From the NCBI RefSeq assembly GCF_003025595.1, contig NZ_PYMI01000001.1, forward strand, positions 620,001-684,000: a DNA stretch of 64,000 nucleotides, in the 5' to 3' direction. The position numbers and the translations under genes were made by a program. The stretch comes from Photobacterium ganghwense (GTDB lineage Bacteria; Pseudomonadota; Gammaproteobacteria; Enterobacterales; Vibrionaceae). Within the stretch, counting starts at the first letter, position 1. The number at the start of each line of letters is the position of its first letter. Shown here one piece after another: positions 39,970-48,443 of the stretch. Below the pieces are notes generated by a model. It was not told the origin of the DNA. It saw nothing but the letters and a program-made list of their open reading frames with translations, and did not search any database.

Positions 39970-41601
39970 TTAGTCAGCGATGATGTAGAGGTCTTTACTG
40001 AAGATGTTATCTTCAGGGTTACGCTCTGGGTAACCGCCTAGCTTAGGATTTACCAGACGTGCGTTCACATAGTGGTAGATAGGCATGATAGGCATGTCTT
40101 TCGCCAGCAGTGATTCCGCATCTTTGTAAGCACTTGAACGGTCTGCGTCAGATGCAGCAGTCAGTGCCAGGTCCAGTTTTTTGTCGTAAGACTGGCTAGT
40201 GTACTTCGGATAGTTCTGAGAGTGGCCATCACGCATGATTGCCAGGAAGGTAGATGCTTCGTTGTAGTCACCACACCAGCCGGCACGGGAAACGTCGAAG
40301 TTACCCTGACGCTTGCTGTCCAGATAGCTCTTCCACTCCTGGTTTTCCAGCACTGCTGTCACACCCAGGTTTTTCTTCCACATAGACGCGATAGCGACCG
40401 CAATCTTCTTGTGGTTTTCACTGGTGTTGTACAGCAGGTCGAATTTCAGTGGATTATCTTTGCCGTAACCCGCTTCAGCCAGCAGGGCTTTCGCTTTCTC
40501 TACGCGCTCTTTCTGAGACAGCTTAGAGTAGTCAGGCATTTCAACTTCCAGACCATTGGTCGCCAGTGGCGTGAAGTTGTAGGCTGGTGTTTCACCTTTA
40601 CCAACGATGAATTTGGCAATAACGTCACGATCGATTGCATAAGACAGTGCTTTACGTACTTTCTCGTTATCAAACGGTGCTTTCGCCGTGTTGAACTCGT
40701 AGTAGTAAGAACACAGGTAAGGTGTCACTTTGACATCTTCCGGATGCTCTTTCACCAGACGGCTGAAGTGCTCGTTTGGCATTTCATAAGTAACGTCTAC
40801 TTCACCGGCCAGGAAGCGGTTCATTTCAGCAACCTGATTTTCGATCGGCAGGTAAGTGACTTTGTTCAGTACCGTGTGGGCATTGTCCCAGTAGTTCGCA
40901 TTGCGCGTCAGAACGATACGCTCGTTCACTACCCAGTTATCCAGCACGTATGCGCCATTGCTGACGTAATTTTCAGGGCTGGTCCACTTGTCACCGAACG
41001 TTTCAACGACCTTCTGGTTTACCGGCTTCATAGAAGTATGCACGGTCATTGAAACGAAATAAGGAACGGGTTTTTCCAGAGTGACTTTCAGAGTGTGCGC
41101 GTCTACCGCTTCTACACCCAGAGTGTCAGGAGATTTTTTGCCAGAAATAACATCTGATGCGTTCTGCATTGTTGTCATTTCCAGGTATGAAGCATAAGGA
41201 GAACCCGTTTTCGGATCCGCCAGACGACGCCAGGCGTATACGAAATCGCCGGCAACCACTGGGTCGCCGTTAGACCATTTAGCGTCTTTACGCAGGTGGA
41301 AGGTCCAGGTTGTGTTATCTGTTGTTTCCCATGACTCAGCAACACCGCCAACCAGCTTGCCTTCACCATCCTGGTTAACCAGACCTTCCAGCAGATCACG
41401 GATAACGTTAGATTCTGGTACACCAGATACTTTTTGCGGGTCCAGGGATTCTACTTCGGTGCCGTTGCCACGAACCATTTCCTGTTTATCAGCCAGTTTG
41501 ACACCAGCAGGAACATTCGCAGCAAGAGTAGAAAATGATGTGGTTGCTACCGCCATACCCGCACCCAGAAGAAGAGCCTGGGTAATCTTATTCTTATACA
41601 T
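39970..41601 (-). CDS. oppA: Periplasmic oligopeptide-binding protein OppA
   Basis: A 543-residue family-5 extracellular solute-binding protein, E. coli OppA length. The signal peptide (1-27, ending TLAA before NVPAG) lacks a lipobox, so the mature protein is free in the periplasm. The SBP_bac_5 signature lies near TPYLCSYYYEFNTAKAPFDN and the family block ALSYAIDRDVIA follows. It delivers peptides to OppBCDF. Ribosome site GGAG. A 445-bp leader and promoter region precedes it. Confidence 0.96.
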   Translation of the reverse strand: MYKNKITQALLLGAGMAVATTSFSTLAANVPAGVKLADKQEMVRGNGTEVESLDPQKVSGVPESNVIRDLLEGLVNQDGEGKLVGGVAESWETTDNTTWTFHLRKDAKWSNGDPVVAGDFVYAWRRLADPKTGSPYASYLEMTTMQNASDVISGKKSPDTLGVEAVDAHTLKVTLEKPVPYFVSMTVHTSMKPVNQKVVETFGDKWTSPENYVSNGAYVLDNWVVNERIVLTRNANYWDNAHTVLNKVTYLPIENQVAEMNRFLAGEVDVTYEMPNEHFSRLVKEHPEDVKVTPYLCSYYYEFNTAKAPFDNEKVRKALSYAIDRDVIAKFIVGKGETPAYNFTPLATNGLEVEMPDYSKLSQKERVEKAKALLAEAGYGKDNPLKFDLLYNTSENHKKIAVAIASMWKKNLGVTAVLENQEWKSYLDSKRQGNFDVSRAGWCGDYNEASTFLAIMRDGHSQNYPKYTSQSYDKKLDLALTAASDADRSSAYKDAESLLAKDMPIMPIYHYVNARLVNPKLGGYPERNPEDNIFSKDLYIIAD

Positions 41602-42013
41602 GCATTAACTCCGATACATAGATTGTACGTCCTTGAGTCTCTTCGGTCGGCATAGACTCTAACCTGTTGCAATATTTGCATCGTTAATCCTAAACGACAC
41701 AAAGCAACCGAAGAATTGGTCAAAACATTAGCAGGCATCGAAGTAATTTGCCACATTTTGTTTACAGAAAGCGACATAATTCCGATCTGTAACACCCATA
41801 TAGAACAACCCACCAGATGCAACAAATGTTGCAGTTTGATGTATCACAGAACAGGTAATGAGGAGTAATTTCCGCCAGAAAACCCAAAAAACAACAAAAA
41901 TTGAATAAATAATCATAAAACTGAACAAACCGGCAGCATATTCATCTTTTTGCAACGTTTAAAAAAAGAACAGTCAACTGGAGGTCTGTCAAAACTTGAA
42001 CTCATACCAAAAA
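41602..42013. promoter_or_regulatory. oppA upstream region
   Basis: An AT-rich, gene-free stretch of about 410 bp between oppA and the facing terminator of the small gene at 42047; both are read on the minus strand. It must contain the opp promoter. No clear Lrp or Fur box was recognised. Confidence 0.4.
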
Positions 42014-42032
42014 AAGCGCCTTTTCGGCGCTT
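42009..42032 (-). terminator. Terminator of the 58-residue gene
   Basis: AAGCGCC / GGCGCTT stem with TTTTC loop; seven T follow on the minus strand. It starts 14 bases after that gene's stop codon and thereby supports the gene as a real unit. Confidence 0.88.
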
Positions 42033-42046
42033 AAAATTTGATCAGG

Positions 42047-42223
42047 CTATTTATTTTCACTGTCTATGTTGATGTTTGGCGGGATATCATCCATCGATTC
42101 TGCTTTTTTCTCGACGACAGGCTGCCTGCCTTCATGACTGACCACCTCGTCAAACAGACCATCGTGGTTAATATCACCCAGCATTTGTTTAATCCGGCGA
42201 TTGCTCATGCGTTTGTGCTTCAT
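42047..42223 (-). CDS. Small protein with an EF-hand-like loop
   Basis: A 58-codon gene beginning MKHKRMSNRRIKQML, basic at the N-terminus and acidic at the C-terminus, without a signal peptide or membrane helix. A perfect ribosome site (GGAGG, 5 bases before ATG) and a terminator just downstream argue that it is expressed. The segment DINHDGLFDEVV has the D-x-N-x-D-G spacing of a calcium-binding EF-hand loop, but position 12 is valine instead of glutamate, so binding is doubtful. I recognise no family. It is transcribed towards oppA but ends before it in its own terminator. Confidence 0.75.
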   Translation of the reverse strand: MKHKRMSNRRIKQMLGDINHDGLFDEVVSHEGRQPVVEKKAESMDDIPPNINIDSENK

Positions 42224-42609
42224 GGAACCCTCCGCTGTTAACCGTTAAGTGCAGTGCATGACAAGCCCGGTTGCCATGCAGGGCTGATAAAACAGACAAA
42301 GCAGACGTAGTGCAATACTCTTTTCTGACGGCTGTCATTTAGTCTGATAAACCAGCACTTCTACACTATGGCACAGGATGACCTATCCTGCCGGAAGGGT
42401 CCGATTCTCAGCGCTTTTTTAATAACTGCTATGCATATAAAAGAGACCTTATAGAATAAGTTTTTACATAGACTCATTTTCAAGACGGACACGTTTCTCT
42501 AACACATGAATAACGCTACTATCATCTCTGTTGGCTATGCACTTCATAACATTAGTCTTAACCAACACATTCCGTTCCCGTTCCGTTCTATCTTGAGAGT
42601 TTGAAAAGT
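42224..42609. promoter_or_regulatory. Spacer between two small divergent genes
   Basis: About 385 bp between the 58-codon minus gene and the 34-codon plus frame. Contains AT-rich promoter-like sequence near 42430-42470. Longer open frames here (both strands) have no ribosome site. Confidence 0.35.
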
Positions 42610-42714
42610 ATGAGACCAGCTGGTTGTTTTTCACGTCCAAGCCCTTCCCGTGTACGTCATGGTTATGTGCCTCCGGCTCATAAAACCAAAGACGGTACCA
42701 ACGGTGCCAAATAA
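42610..42714 (+). CDS. Possible 34-residue basic small protein
   Basis: Reads MRPAGCFSRPSPSRVRHGY through to TKDGTNGAK, a basic, Pro/Ser/Arg-rich peptide. Glycine and arginine codons are almost all GGT and CGT, the preference of highly expressed genes in this genome, which a chance frame would not show. A hairpin terminator (42740-42763) lies 25 bases after the stop. Against it, the only ribosome-site-like bases (GAGAG) are about 12 bases from the ATG. I recognise no family; it could instead be part of a small RNA. Confidence 0.5.
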   Translation: MRPAGCFSRPSPSRVRHGYVPPAHKTKDGTNGAK

Positions 42715-42739
42715 GCGTTAGCAGCCTTGACACCACCTC

Positions 42740-42770
42740 TAGCCCCTTGATTTCAAGGGGCTAGTTTCTT
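42740..42770 (+). terminator. Terminator-like hairpin after the 34-codon frame
   Basis: Perfect 11-bp inverted repeat TAGCCCCTTGA / TCAAGGGGCTA with a minimal loop, followed by the interrupted T-rich GTTTCTTCTTT. Confidence 0.8.
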
Positions 42771-42882
42771 CTTTATTACCTCACTTGTTATTTGCTCCCC
42801 ACTGTGAAATTATCCGGAAGGATCAAGGAACAGGTCCCGGCCCTGACGGCCGTAACATCAGTGGTAATAAACGGAATGTACA

Positions 42883-43287
42883 ATGATCACCAAACCCTCC
42901 TCCCGGCAACACACCTACTCCATTTCTGAACTGGCTGAAGAATTCTCAGTAACCTTAAGAAGTATCCGCTTTTACGAAGATCAGGGGCTTCTGAAACCAC
43001 AGCGAGAAGGAAAAAACCGCATTTTCTCTCGTCAGGACAGAGCACGCCTAAAATTAATCCTGCGCGGAAAAAGACTGGGCTTTACGTTGAATGACATTCA
43101 GGAGCTGTTTAATTTGTACGATGCTGAGGCTCAAAACAAAAAGCAGGTGCAGGTGATGCTCAATACTATTCGGGCACGGCAGTATAAACTGCTGCAGCAA
43201 CAGGCTGATATCGACCTGATCATGATGGAGCTCAACGCTGCCGAGCGCAGGTGTTACCAGCAAATGAACAAATTCGACGAACACTGA
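42883..43287 (+). CDS. MerR-family regulator, LiuR-like
   Basis: A 134-residue MerR-type activator. The N-terminal winged helix (about 12-80) carries YSISELAEEFSVTLRSIRFYEDQGLLKP and RIFSRQDRARLKLILRGKRLGF; the C-terminal coiled coil (about 95-130) has no conserved metal-binding cysteine pair. The sequence resembles LiuR, the regulator of leucine/isovalerate degradation, but no liu genes are nearby, so the target is unknown. The upstream region has no strong ribosome site for the ATG at 42883. It is a single gene between the 34-codon frame and a porin on the other strand. Confidence 0.8.
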   Translation: MITKPSSRQHTYSISELAEEFSVTLRSIRFYEDQGLLKPQREGKNRIFSRQDRARLKLILRGKRLGFTLNDIQELFNLYDAEAQNKKQVQVMLNTIRARQYKLLQQQADIDLIMMELNAAERRCYQQMNKFDEH

Positions 43288-43423
43288 TGATACAGAACAG
43301 GCCACGTTCCCGATTTTTCCCTCTTTATATAGGAGGTACCTAAAGATAAAAAAGGTGCCTAAGTACAAGAGCATCTATATAAAGAAGGAGTAATTCTCAG
43401 CTGGCTGGTTAGCCTATCCGATA

Positions 43424-43447
43424 AAAAAGCCCGGCAGATACCGGGCA
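43424..43447 (-). terminator. Rho-independent terminator of second porin gene
   Basis: GCCCGG / CCGGGC stem around CAGATA, followed on the minus strand by six T, about 35 bases after the porin stop. Confidence 0.9.
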
Positions 43448-43480
43448 AAAATAAACAAGACAATGAACCATGGACCAGAA

Positions 43481-44515
43481 TTACCAGTAAACGCGAGCAC
43501 CTACAGCAAACGAGCTTTCGCCGTCAGCAGTTGCAATACCAACGAAGCTATCGCTTTCTTTGTTGGTGTAGCCCAGTGTGCTGCCGTCAGCATACGCGTA
43601 TTCAACATACACACGTGACCAGCTGTTGAAGTGGTAATCGGTGCCAATGTAGAACAGTTTACCGTCACCATCTTCGGTGAATGCATCGGATTTCTGATCT
43701 GTATATTCATAGCCCGCGTAAGCTGTTGCATTGTCCGCCCAGCTGAAAGTACCGGCCAGACTGTATGCGTCTTCATCGATGGTTGCACCAGTCGCTTTGT
43801 TTTCCAGTTCCGCGTTGTAGTACGTGAAACCGATCAGCGCCGGGCCAAAGGTATACTCAACAGTACCTTCATAGTAAGTGTTTTCGATATCCGCAGAAAC
43901 ACCATCGCCAATAGAAACGGTTTTATCACGGTTAACACCACCACCCAGGTGGAAGTTAAAACCACCAAAGCTTGATGCGACGAACAGCTCAGACAATTCC
44001 TGATTTGAATCATCTTCTGGCAAACCGTAGTTAGCAGCCAGAATGAAGTTTTCACCTTCGTAGTTATATTTAATCAGTGAATCGTGGCGAGCACCTGATA
44101 GCGTTGAATAACGCAGACCGGTTCCACCGAAGAAGTACGAGTAATCTGCACCGTAGATATCATCAGCAACAACCCACTGACGACCAAAGGAGATCTTTCC
44201 GAATTGAGTGTCCAGTCCCGCAAAGTGCAGGCGGTTTTTCATTGCATAATCTTCAGTATCGGTAGTGTAGTTAAGTCCGAATTCAACCTTACCGAAAACA
44301 TCCACAGTATCATTAACTTTGTACTGCGCTTGCACACCAGCTCGTGATGAACCGGCATTTAGAGTCACATCCTTGTCCTCTAGCTTTTTGATTTCCGTAC
44401 GCAACTGACCATAAAAATCGACCAGGGCCTCATCACTTTTCACGATTTCGACGGCCGACGCGGTGGTAGAGAATAATACGGCGGGAATAACTGCTGCTAG
44501 TAGTGTTTTTTTCAT
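43481..44515 (-). CDS. Outer-membrane porin, OmpU/OmpT type
   Basis: A 344-residue porin precursor. The signal peptide (1-21, ending ASA) is followed by VEIVKSDEALVDFYGQLRTE, a typical first strand, and FAGLDTQFGKISFGRQW, the constriction-loop region. The last residue is tryptophan (GARVYW), an acceptable terminal aromatic. It is a trimeric diffusion channel. It differs clearly from the porin at 2.7 kb. Codons 6-9 contain TAGCAGCAGT, complementary over ten bases to the extended VrrA seed ACTGCTGCTA, so sRNA silencing is likely. Ribosome site AGGAAAG. A very A-rich region lies upstream. Confidence 0.92.
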   Translation of the reverse strand: MKKTLLAAVIPAVLFSTTASAVEIVKSDEALVDFYGQLRTEIKKLEDKDVTLNAGSSRAGVQAQYKVNDTVDVFGKVEFGLNYTTDTEDYAMKNRLHFAGLDTQFGKISFGRQWVVADDIYGADYSYFFGGTGLRYSTLSGARHDSLIKYNYEGENFILAANYGLPEDDSNQELSELFVASSFGGFNFHLGGGVNRDKTVSIGDGVSADIENTYYEGTVEYTFGPALIGFTYYNAELENKATGATIDEDAYSLAGTFSWADNATAYAGYEYTDQKSDAFTEDGDGKLFYIGTDYHFNSWSRVYVEYAYADGSTLGYTNKESDSFVGIATADGESSFAVGARVYW

Positions 44516-44929
44516 TTTACTTTCCTGTAATTATTTTGTGTATCAACTCGTCCTGAGTCGCCACGAAACATAGCAACAGAACTTTTTAACATCAACATAA
44601 CAAAATACTGCTAAACAGCTTTCTAAAAAGATCTAAACCCAACCACCAAAAACATACAATCAACAAAAAAATGAATAAAAAACCAAAAAAACAGAACCAA
44701 GCAATTGATAAATTAATCATTAAATGACTAAAACACCTTTTCACATCAGGAAAAATTAAATAACTAAAAGGAATATTTAAACTATAAACAAACAAAATAA
44801 ATATAAAAAAATCACATAAAACAAACATGAACACCGCAAAGCAGAACAAAAAACAGTCTATTTTTATCCTCACAAAGAATTTAATAATGGGGGATTTTTG
44901 CAGGGACTTAAGATTGGGATGGGCAAAAA
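44516..44929. promoter_or_regulatory. A-tract-rich porin upstream region
   Basis: About 400 bp with many A-runs on the plus strand (44590-44850 especially) and low GC compared with the surroundings. Such tracts bend DNA and attract H-NS. A 139-codon open frame here on the minus strand is low-complexity Phe/Leu/Ile and not credible. Confidence 0.5.
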
Positions 44930-44960
44930 CAAAAAAGCGGATATGAAAATACCCGCTTAT
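44930..44960 (-). terminator. Terminator of the 178-residue gene
   Basis: AAGCGG / CCGCTT imperfect stem, followed by six T on the minus strand, about 25 bases after the stop. Confidence 0.82.
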
Positions 44961-44983
44961 CAAATATGAAGATGAATGAATAT

Positions 44984-45520
44984 TTAATGAAGTGGAATTC
45001 TGACAACCCACACTTTATGCTGTTCACACACATCGACACCTTGTTCAGCCATTTGACGTAAATAGGCTAAACGATGATGCCCTTCCAATAAGTTAAACGG
45101 GGCTTTCAGCGTTTTGCCATTAAGCATGGGTAGATCTCTTTCATAGTGGAGAACGATAGGCGCAACTGGCCAAGTCCCCAGCAACTGCATTTCCTGAACC
45201 AGCCAGCTTCTCTGGAACAGTGGATTCATCATTCGACCCGATAATTTGTTCACTGTATCAATATGAGGCGTTTGGATTTTTGACTGAATATTCGTGGTCG
45301 TCCACTCTTCTAAACTGAATCGCATTGACTGAAAATCCAGCCAGCCCCAATTATAAAAAACGCCTTTCCAATGGCGATACACCCATTGTTCCAACACATC
45401 ATCCGGAAAATGCGGCAAAACGCGCTGCGCTTTTTCTTTCCATTGTTCCCAGGGTTCGCAGAAGCGACTGCCAAATCCCTCGGGCTCTAATTCATAGAGT
45501 AAACGATCGCTCCTGATCAT
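44984..45520 (-). CDS. Hypothetical protein with ParB-like GHHRL motif
   Basis: A 178-residue soluble protein I do not recognise as a named family. The C-terminal LLEGHHRLAYLRQMAEQG resembles the nucleotide-binding GxHR motif of ParB/Srx-fold proteins, and a PIVLHYERDLPML stretch precedes it as the fold would require. The N-terminal half is Trp-rich (WEQWKEKAQRVLPHFP, HWKGVFYNWGW). I start at the ATG at 45520, which has AAGGGAG 8 bases upstream; the frame is open for 31 more codons. The gene stands alone between AT-rich spacers, so it may be a recent arrival. ParB-like is tentative. Confidence 0.6.
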   Translation of the reverse strand: MIRSDRLLYELEPEGFGSRFCEPWEQWKEKAQRVLPHFPDDVLEQWVYRHWKGVFYNWGWLDFQSMRFSLEEWTTTNIQSKIQTPHIDTVNKLSGRMMNPLFQRSWLVQEMQLLGTWPVAPIVLHYERDLPMLNGKTLKAPFNLLEGHHRLAYLRQMAEQGVDVCEQHKVWVVRIPLH

Positions 45521-45914
45521 AGGCCAGCTCCCTTGTCTCATTCTTCGTTGACTGACTAAGTGATTTGTTACTGAATGCAATCTCATGATTAGCCGGATAT
45601 ACAAGCCCCTCACAACGCCCGATTAACCATTCAGTTTTAATGGTTATTTATCACCTTTAAATTCAAAGTAGCACAGGGATAACAGAAAAAACACCTGAAT
45701 AATCAAGAAAGTTTATGCAGCTGAATATAGGGGGATAGTTCGTGGTACAGCGTTTTCAACTGAAAGGGATAAGGGATTGAATTTCTCTTTAGAGGATATA
45801 GCTAGGTACGCGGCAGGGAGAACCAAAAATTGTAGCCGGAAAATGGTAACGCAATGTAGCACAGCACCTGAACAGACAGATATCAGGTGCTGATACAGGT
45901 CAGCAGACTGCTGA
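45521..45914. other. Spacer between the ParB-like gene and moaE
   Basis: Nearly 400 bp without a credible gene. Open stretches of up to about 65 codons on the plus strand have no start codon with a ribosome site. No moaE terminator with a T-run was found; a hairpin CAGCACCTGA / TATCAGGTGCTG lies near 45860-45892. Confidence 0.4.
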
Positions 45915-46364
45915 TTATTTTTCCCAACGTTTAGCAGCGTTAGTATCTGTCTCTCGGGCATCTACCCATCGGGACGCTTCCTGGGTTTGCTCTTTCTTCC
46001 AAAACGGGGCCTGCGTTTTCAGGTAGTCCATGATGAACTCACAAGCTTCGAAAGCAGCACCGCGATGCGCGCTGGTCACGCCAACGAACACAATCTGATC
46101 ACCCAGATTTAAATCACCTACCCGATGAATCACGCGCACTTTTAGCAGCGGCCAGCGTGTACGCGCTTTATCGACGATCTCAGCCAGCGATTTTTCCGTC
46201 ATTCCCGGATAATGCTCCAGCGAGAGTCCGGTAACACTGTCTCCCTGATTGAAATCACGGACTTTACCGATAAACGTGACAACCGCGCCGGCGTCCGTCC
46301 CTTCCGCTAGCAGCGCATATTCCTCAGCCACCGAGAAATCTTCAAACTGAACAGAAATCATCAT
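45915..46364 (-). CDS. moaE: Molybdopterin synthase catalytic subunit MoaE
   Basis: A 149-residue large subunit of molybdopterin synthase, which inserts dithiolene sulfurs into precursor Z (cPMP). Family motifs GAVVTFIGKVRDFNQG, LEHYPGMTEK, IHRVGDLNLGD and SAHRGAAFEAC are present, as is the active-site lysine in FWKKEQ. It overlaps moaD by one base (TGATG). The first two codons are both ATG. Confidence 0.96.
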   Translation of the reverse strand: MMISVQFEDFSVAEEYALLAEGTDAGAVVTFIGKVRDFNQGDSVTGLSLEHYPGMTEKSLAEIVDKARTRWPLLKVRVIHRVGDLNLGDQIVFVGVTSAHRGAAFEACEFIMDYLKTQAPFWKKEQTQEASRWVDARETDTNAAKRWEK

Positions 46365-46609
46365 CAGCCTCCGGTCACTGGTGGGAAAAAGGCCACTTCA
46401 TCACCGTCAGTCAGTTCGCTATCAAGAGACGTGATTGTCTGATTGACCGCAACCAGCAGCTTACCTGGCTCCAGCGCCAGCTGCCATTTATCACCCTGCT
46501 CCGCCAGATGGGCACGCAGTGCTTCAGCCGTCGCAAATTCAGGTGTCATTTCCAGGCTATCCGTCCCCACCAACTCTTTAACCTGTGCAAAAAACAGAAC
46601 TTTAATCAT
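46364..46609 (-). CDS. moaD: Molybdopterin synthase sulfur carrier MoaD
   Basis: An 81-residue ubiquitin-fold protein whose C-terminal VTGG glycine pair is thiocarboxylated by MoeB to supply sulfur. Family length 80-82. The start overlaps moaC by four bases (ATGA) and the end overlaps moaE, so the three are coupled. Confidence 0.96.
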   Translation of the reverse strand: MIKVLFFAQVKELVGTDSLEMTPEFATAEALRAHLAEQGDKWQLALEPGKLLVAVNQTITSLDSELTDGDEVAFFPPVTGG

Positions 46610-47085
46610 GCTTCCACCTTAAAATGACCCGATTTACCGCCCGTTTTTTCCAGCAACCTAACCTGACTGATGACCATATCTTTTTGCACCGCTTTGCACA
46701 TATCGTAAATTGTCAAAGCAGCAACCGATGCAGCAGTAAGAGCTTCCATTTCTACGCCGGTTTTTCCTGCTAGCTTACAACAAGATTCAATCCGTACTTT
46801 GTTTTCTGACTCAATGGCTTCCAGCTGTACTTCCACTTTTGACAGTAGCAGCGGGTGACAAAGCGGGATCAGATCCCAGGTTTTCTTCGCTGCCTGAATA
46901 CCAGCGATGCGGGCTGTCGCGAAGACATCCCCTTTATGATGCTGTCCTGAGACAATCAACTGCAGTGTTTCAGGCGCCATATGCACAAAGGCTTCTGCGC
47001 GTGCTTCTCGTACTGTGTCTGCTTTTGCAGACACATCAACCATGTTTGCTTCGCCTGAAGCATTAATATGCGTAAACTGATTCAT
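46606..47085 (-). CDS. moaC: Cyclic pyranopterin monophosphate synthase MoaC
   Basis: A 159-residue hexameric enzyme converting the MoaA product to c[37 protein letters not shown] and [20 protein letters not shown] with catalytic residues are intact. It follows moaA directly after 40 bases. In E. coli and V. cholerae moaB lies in this gap but is absent here. Confidence 0.96.
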   Translation of the reverse strand: MNQFTHINASGEANMVDVSAKADTVREARAEAFVHMAPETLQLIVSGQHHKGDVFATARIAGIQAAKKTWDLIPLCHPLLLSKVEVQLEAIESENKVRIESCCKLAGKTGVEMEALTAASVAALTIYDMCKAVQKDMVISQVRLLEKTGGKSGHFKVEA

Positions 47086-47125
47086 CCGTATTTACCAGAA
47101 GAAAAGAATTAGAGATCAGGCAGTC

Positions 47126-48115
47126 TTAACCGCCAATAGATGCCAGATGAGGAGTCATCCCGGTGTTGCCTTCCTGAAGAAAATGGCTCACCGCTTTATC
47201 ATTCAACCCACCCTGAATACGCGCGATCAACGCCTCTCGCTGGTCATCCTGCTGCATGAGATCACGTAAGTCGACACCGTGATCGCCAAACAGACACAGG
47301 TGCAGTTTCCCCATAGCAGAGACACGCAAGCGGTTACAGCTTTTACAGAAATCTTTCTCGTAAGGCATGATCAGACCGATTTCACCCTGATAGTCCGGAT
47401 GACAGAACACCTGAGCCGGGCCATCATTGCTGCTCTTGAGTTTAAGCACCCAACCGTTAGCAATGAGATGATTGCGGATCGCGACACCAGAGACATGGTG
47501 GTTATTGAATAACGTGTCCATCTCACCGGTTTGCATCAGTTCAATAAAGCGCAACTGAATAGGACGATGTTTGATCCAAGCCAGAAATTGCGGCAGCTGC
47601 TGGGAGTTCAGATCTTTAAGCAGCACGGTGTTGACCTTCACCTGCTCAAAACCGGCATCAAAAGCCGCATCAATGCCTTCCATCACCTGCTGAAACATGT
47701 TCTCGCCAGTGATCTGGTAGAACATTCTGGGGTCAAGGCTATCGACACTGACATTGATGCTCGTCAACCCGGCGTCACGCCATTGACGTACCTGCTTGGC
47801 CATCCGGTAACCATTGGTTGTGGTAGCCACTTTCTTAATGCCCGGCTGTTCTGCCACGGTGCGGATGATGTCGGTAAAATCTCGACGCAGGCTTGGCTCT
47901 CCGCCAGTGATGCGGACTTTTGTTGTGCCACATTCTGCAAAAGCAGCCGTAACTCGATGGATTTCATCCAGCGTCAGAAAAGACGGCTTTTTCTTCTCCG
48001 CCGGGTGGTAGCCATCAGGCAAGCAGTATGTGCATTTGAAGTTACAGACGTCTGTAACTGAAAGACGCAAATAATAGAATTTGCGATGGAAGCTATCTTC
48101 AAATTGTTTCGCCAC
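47126..48115 (-). CDS. moaA: GTP 3',8-cyclase MoaA
   Basis: A 329-residue radical SAM enzyme that makes the first committed molybdopterin intermediate from GTP. The N-terminal cluster motif CNFKCTYC (near residue 24) binds SAM. A C-terminal second 4Fe-4S cluster is formed by the CKSCNRLR and [10 protein letters not shown] regions. The C-terminal GG tail is present (ASIGG). The start is a GTG at 48115 ([19 protein letters not shown]); the frame upstream lies within the riboswitch leader. The operon is preceded by a Moco-type riboswitch. Confidence 0.96.
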   Translation of the reverse strand: MAKQFEDSFHRKFYYLRLSVTDVCNFKCTYCLPDGYHPAEKKKPSFLTLDEIHRVTAAFAECGTTKVRITGGEPSLRRDFTDIIRTVAEQPGIKKVATTTNGYRMAKQVRQWRDAGLTSINVSVDSLDPRMFYQITGENMFQQVMEGIDAAFDAGFEQVKVNTVLLKDLNSQQLPQFLAWIKHRPIQLRFIELMQTGEMDTLFNNHHVSGVAIRNHLIANGWVLKLKSSNDGPAQVFCHPDYQGEIGLIMPYEKDFCKSCNRLRVSAMGKLHLCLFGDHGVDLRDLMQQDDQREALIARIQGGLNDKAVSHFLQEGNTGMTPHLASIGG

Positions 48116-48119
48116 GGAA

Positions 48120-48255
48120 CACCTTTCCAAATATGGGAGGCCGATGCATTTCTTTATCGACCCTGGTGACAACCTGTCACTGGCTTAACTCACCTATCCC
48201 CGTCACAGACCCTTGGCCAAGATCAGGAACTTAGTGCAGCAAGCTCGGAGTTATG
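48120..48255 (-). promoter_or_regulatory. Moco-RNA motif (molybdenum cofactor riboswitch)
   Basis: The moaA leader closely resembles the E. coli moaA riboswitch as I remember it: TTGTCACCAGGG, AAAGAAATG, CGGCCTCCCATATTTGGA and AAGGTG occur in the same order and end a few bases before the start codon. A 5' part with ACTCCGAGC and TTGGCCAAGG supplies the outer stem and tetraloop-receptor-like elements. In E. coli, cofactor binding represses moaABCDE translation. Boundaries are approximate. Confidence 0.85.
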
Positions 48256-48443
48256 GCAATTGTGCCTCTGTTGATTAAACCGAAATGAGCACAATAGCGT
48301 ACTGTTAATAAAAGTATCAGATCATTAGCACGTGTGGCAAATCACTGCAAAAAATTCGTGCCGCATTCTACCGTTCCACAGATTTCACGACAATACTACT
48401 TAAGTAAGTATGGGAATATTTTCTTACAAAAAGTGAGGATATT

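Noticed and set aside
43331..43370. AGGTACCTAA / AGGTGCCTAA repeats after the MerR gene as operator sites
   Set aside because: They lie downstream of the regulator gene and near the porin terminator, with no promoter nearby.
44592..45011. 139-codon Phe/Leu/Ile-rich frame on the minus strand
   Set aside because: Low-complexity translation of A-tract DNA, running through the terminator of the neighbouring gene; no ribosome site.
45713..45914. Open stretch reading like GLNFSLEDIARY, superficially like a MerR-protein remnant
   Set aside because: About 65 codons without a start codon or ribosome site, and only a few residues resemble MerR proteins; chance is likelier than a pseudogene.
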